DNA from: Paracoccus acridae
Lineage (GTDB): Bacteria > Pseudomonadota > Alphaproteobacteria > Rhodobacterales > Rhodobacteraceae
DNA length: 64,000 nucleotides
NCBI RefSeq assembly: GCF_014642735.1
Contig: NZ_BMIV01000001.1
Location: 463,364 to 527,363 of the forward strand
Direction of reading: 5' to 3'
Part shown: piece by piece, positions 61,779 through 64,000 of the stretch
Layout of the letters: the number at the start of each line of letters is the position of its first letter
Numbering within the stretch: the first letter of the stretch is position 1
Notes under the pieces: model-generated
What the model was told of the DNA's origin: nothing
Database searches by the model: none
Seen by the model: the letters and a program-made list of their open reading frames with translations, nothing else
Position numbers and translations under genes: made by a program

Positions 61779-62945
61779 ATGCCCGTCAAGAACCGCTTTG
61801 CCGAACTGCTTCCCGAAATCACCGCATGGCGCCGCGATTTCCACGAACATCCCGAACTGCTGTATGACGTTCACCGCACCGCGGGCCGGGTGGCCGAACT
61901 GTTGCGCAGCTTCGGCTGCGACGACGTGGTCGAAGGGGTGGGCCGGACCGGCGTGGTCGGTGTCATCAAGGGCAGGACCGACAGCAAGGGCCGCGTGATC
62001 GGGTTGCGCGCCGACATGGACGCCCTGCCGATCAACGAGCAGACGGGCCTGGATTATGCCTCCAGGACGCCGGGCAAGATGCACGCCTGCGGCCATGACG
62101 GCCATACCGCGATGCTGCTGGGAGCCGCGAAATACCTGGCCGAGACGCGCAACTTCGACGGCACCGCCGTGGTGATCTTCCAACCCGCCGAGGAGGGCGG
62201 CGGCGGCGGCGACGCCATGGTGCAGGACGGTCTGGTCAGCCGCTGGAACATCCAGGAATTCTACGGGATGCACAACATGCCGGGGATGCCGGTCGGCAGC
62301 TTCTCGATCAAGCCCGGCGCCATGATGGCCGCGGCGGACCAGTTCGACATCACCGTCACCGGCAAGGGCGGCCATGCGGCCAAGCCCCACGAATGCATCG
62401 ACACCACGCTGACTGCCGCGCAGATCATCGTGGCGCTGCAATCGGTCGTGGCCCGCAACATCGACCCGCTGAAGAACGCCGTGATCTCGGTCTGCGTGGT
62501 CAGCACGGATTCGACCGCGCATAACGTGATCCCCCAGGTCGTGAAGCTGAAGGGGACCGCCCGCAGCCTGGATCCGGCCGTCCGTGAGCAACTGGAGGAA
62601 GGCATCACCCGCGTCGCCACCAATGTCGCCGCCGCCATGGGGGCCACCGCGCATGTCGATTACCAGCGTGGCTATCCGGTCACCATGAACGACGACCAGG
62701 CGACCGTCTGGGCGGCCGAGGTGGCGCGCGACATCGCGGGCGACGTGAACCTGGACATGCAGCCGATGATGGGGGGCGAGGATTTCAGCTATATGCTGAA
62801 CGAAAGGCCCGGCGCCTATATCTTCGTGGGCAATGGCGACACGGCGATGGTCCACCACCCGGCCTACAACTTCAACGACGACGCGATCCCGGCCGGTTCC
62901 AGCTGGTATGCCGGCATGGTGGAAGCGCGGATGCCCGCCGCCTGA
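61779..62945 (+). CDS. M20 family amidohydrolase (hippurate hydrolase-like)
   Basis: A 388-residue zinc amidohydrolase of the M20D group, which removes N-acyl groups from amino acids or splits hippurate and some dipeptides. Metal ligands are visible in MHACGHDGHTAMLLG (Cys and His near 100), the catalytic Glu pair QPAEEGGGGG near 137, and HNMPG near 165. The dimerisation domain starts about 180. The C-terminal metal-binding MGGEDFSYML is present. No signal peptide, so it is cytoplasmic. AAGGAG precedes the ATG. It lies downstream of the peptide-transporter ATPase and may process the imported compounds. Confidence 0.92.
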   Translation: MPVKNRFAELLPEITAWRRDFHEHPELLYDVHRTAGRVAELLRSFGCDDVVEGVGRTGVVGVIKGRTDSKGRVIGLRADMDALPINEQTGLDYASRTPGKMHACGHDGHTAMLLGAAKYLAETRNFDGTAVVIFQPAEEGGGGGDAMVQDGLVSRWNIQEFYGMHNMPGMPVGSFSIKPGAMMAAADQFDITVTGKGGHAAKPHECIDTTLTAAQIIVALQSVVARNIDPLKNAVISVCVVSTDSTAHNVIPQVVKLKGTARSLDPAVREQLEEGITRVATNVAAAMGATAHVDYQRGYPVTMNDDQATVWAAEVARDIAGDVNLDMQPMMGGEDFSYMLNERPGAYIFVGNGDTAMVHHPAYNFNDDAIPAGSSWYAGMVEARMPAA

Positions 62946-63028
62946 ATGCACCGCCGCCGAGGGATGTCGCGCCCGTCCCCGGCGGTGTCGGAAACATGAT
63001 TGTCATTCCGCCGCAATCGTCCGAAATG

Positions 63029-63043
63029 CTGTCAGCCTGACAG
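63029..63043. promoter_or_regulatory. Inverted repeat just before purU
   Basis: CTGTCAG-C-CTGACAG has perfect 7-bp arms around one base and ends 18 bp before the purU ATG, overlapping the leader. It could be an operator or a small hairpin near the ribosome site AAGGAAG. Confidence 0.35.
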
Positions 63044-63061
63044 TCAAGGAAGCTGAGCCCC

Positions 63062-63946
63062 ATGAAAAGCTATACCCTGCGCGTGACCTGTGCCTCGACC
63101 CGCGGGATCGTGGCCGCGATTTCCGGCTATCTGGCGGGCCATGACTGCAACATCACCGACAGCGCGCAGTTCGACGACACCGAGACCGGCCGCTTCTTCA
63201 TGCGCGTCAGCTTCCGGTCCGAAGGCCAAGCCACGCTGGGGCAGTTGCAGCAGGGCATCACCCCCATCGCCGAACGCTTCGGGATGGAGGCGGATTTCAG
63301 CGATGATGCGGTGAAGAAGAAGGTCATCATCATGGTCAGCCGCTTCGGGCATTGCCTGAACGACCTGCTGTATCGCTGGCGGATCGGCGCGCTGCCCATC
63401 GACATCGTGGCGGTGATTTCCAACCACATGGATTACCAGAAGGTCGTGGTGAACCACGACCTGCCCTATTACTGCATCAAGGTGACCCACGAAAACAAGG
63501 CCCAGGCCGAGGCCGAACAGATGCGCATCGTCCGCGACACCGGCGCGGAACTGATCGTGCTGGCACGCTACATGCAGGTTCTGTCGGATCAGATGTGCCA
63601 GGCCATGTCGGGCCGGATCATCAACATCCACCATTCCTTCCTGCCCTCCTTCAAGGGCGCCAACCCCTACAAGCAGGCCTATGAGCGCGGGGTCAAGCTG
63701 ATCGGCGCGACCAGCCATTACGTCACCGCCGACCTGGACGAAGGCCCGATCATCGAACAGGACACCGTCCGCGTCACACACGCCCAGTCGCCGGGCGATT
63801 ACGTATCGCTGGGCCGCGATGTCGAGGCGCAGGTCCTGGCCCGCGCCGTCCACGCCCATATCCACGGGCGGGTTTTCCTGAACGGCGAAAAGACCGTGGT
63901 CTTCCCGCCCTCGCCCGGCAGCTATGTCAGCGAACGCATGGGATAA
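63062..63946 (+). CDS. purU: Formyltetrahydrofolate deformylase
   Basis: PurU hydrolyses 10-formyl-tetrahydrofolate to formate and tetrahydrofolate, balancing one-carbon pools. The 294-residue protein has an N-terminal ACT domain (about 3-85, YTLRVTCASTRGIVAAISGYL) and a formyltransferase-like domain. Catalytic residues show in NIHHSFLPSFKGANPYKQAY near 195 and ATSHYVTADLDEGPIIEQD near 222, with Asn, His and Asp placed as in PurU. In alphaproteobacteria similar genes accompany sarcosine or glycine-betaine catabolism, but no such genes lie beside it here. AAGGAAG precedes the ATG. Confidence 0.96.
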   Translation: MKSYTLRVTCASTRGIVAAISGYLAGHDCNITDSAQFDDTETGRFFMRVSFRSEGQATLGQLQQGITPIAERFGMEADFSDDAVKKKVIIMVSRFGHCLNDLLYRWRIGALPIDIVAVISNHMDYQKVVVNHDLPYYCIKVTHENKAQAEAEQMRIVRDTGAELIVLARYMQVLSDQMCQAMSGRIINIHHSFLPSFKGANPYKQAYERGVKLIGATSHYVTADLDEGPIIEQDTVRVTHAQSPGDYVSLGRDVEAQVLARAVHAHIHGRVFLNGEKTVVFPPSPGSYVSERMG

Positions 63947-63950
63947 GAAA

Positions 63951-64000
63951 GGGGGCTTTGCGCCCCCGCCGCGCTGACGCGCAACTCCCCCGCAGGATAT
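63951..64000 (+). repeat. Modular intergenic palindrome, copy D (cut by window edge)
   Basis: A hairpin GGGGGC/GCCCCC (63951-63967) follows the purU stop, then GCCGCGCTGACGCGC, then the start of the core, CCCCCGCAGGATAT, at the edge. Order of parts equals copies A to C. The hairpin may also end purU transcription. Confidence 0.65.

Overview
The window is GC-rich (clearly above 60 percent by eye), densely coded and uses ATG, GTG and TTG starts. It reads as a chromosomal segment of an alphaproteobacterium of the Rhodobacteraceae, most likely Paracoccus or a close relative. Supporting markers are a single-cysteine IscR of Rhodobacter type, a two-domain ALDH16, DUF1523, a Hint-domain protein, a small Rhodobacterales-type conserved protein (DUF6280-like), DctB/DctD, PurU, MetZ and FolE2. 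I see no plasmid, phage, CRISPR or insertion-sequence genes. The assignment rests on protein resemblance recalled from memory, not on a search.

Layout. 1-5,100: partial comF, an NDUFAF5-like methyltransferase-fold gene, hemH, a charged small protein, then a cell-envelope cluster (Tat-type L,D-transpeptidase, CAP-domain lipoprotein, lipoprotein-type L,D-transpeptidase). 5,100-11,050: a minus-strand chain hslO-CoA pyrophosphatase-cca-ABC exporter-RlmD-like methyltransferase whose four junctions all overlap by 4 bp, led by a heat-shock-like promoter. 11,100-16,140: Nudix hydrolase, receiver-PP2C phosphatase, ilvA, argG, mog. 16,140-16,920: one AT-rich, apparently acquired membrane-protein gene. 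16,935-26,590: lrgAB, smc, RidA, a glycerophosphodiesterase, a GNAT/DUF482 protein, peroxiredoxin, ferredoxin-reductase-like flavoprotein and rsmD. 26,590-35,640: DUF305, aminotransferase, ABC exporter, ygfZ, MOSC, efp, DUF6280-like protein, sugar kinase, metalloprotease, gltX. 35,700-36,490: tRNA-Met(CAT) followed by a broken acyltransferase fragment and a gene-free scar. 36,490-46,220: outer-membrane barrel, iscR, hydrolase, tandem-HD protein, Hint protein, icd, purQ, dctB-dctD. 46,220-49,090: AT-richer spacer, a possible SAM-sensing leader, metZ, folE2. 49,090-55,660: ALDH16-deoC-DUF1523-small membrane protein operon and uvrD. 55,720-64,000: a split dipeptide/oligopeptide ABC transporter (binding protein and permeases on minus, fused ATPase on plus), an M20 amidohydrolase, and purU.

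How genes may work together. The peptide transporter plus M20 hydrolase form an uptake-and-cleavage unit. deoC with ALDH16 suggests deoxyribose-phosphate cleavage followed by aldehyde oxidation. The hslO chain joins redox/heat protection with RNA maturation. DctB/DctD control C4-dicarboxylate uptake, but the transporter is not in the window.

No complete, clearly novel system stands out. The observations most worth following are a family of modular intergenic palindromes (five half-sites), a DctD-like activator without the GAFTGA loop, a possible SAM riboswitch with a competing hairpin before metZ, a pentanucleotide repeat over the only cysteine of IscR, a tandem HD-domain duplication, and the deoC-ALDH16 operon with its two membrane proteins.
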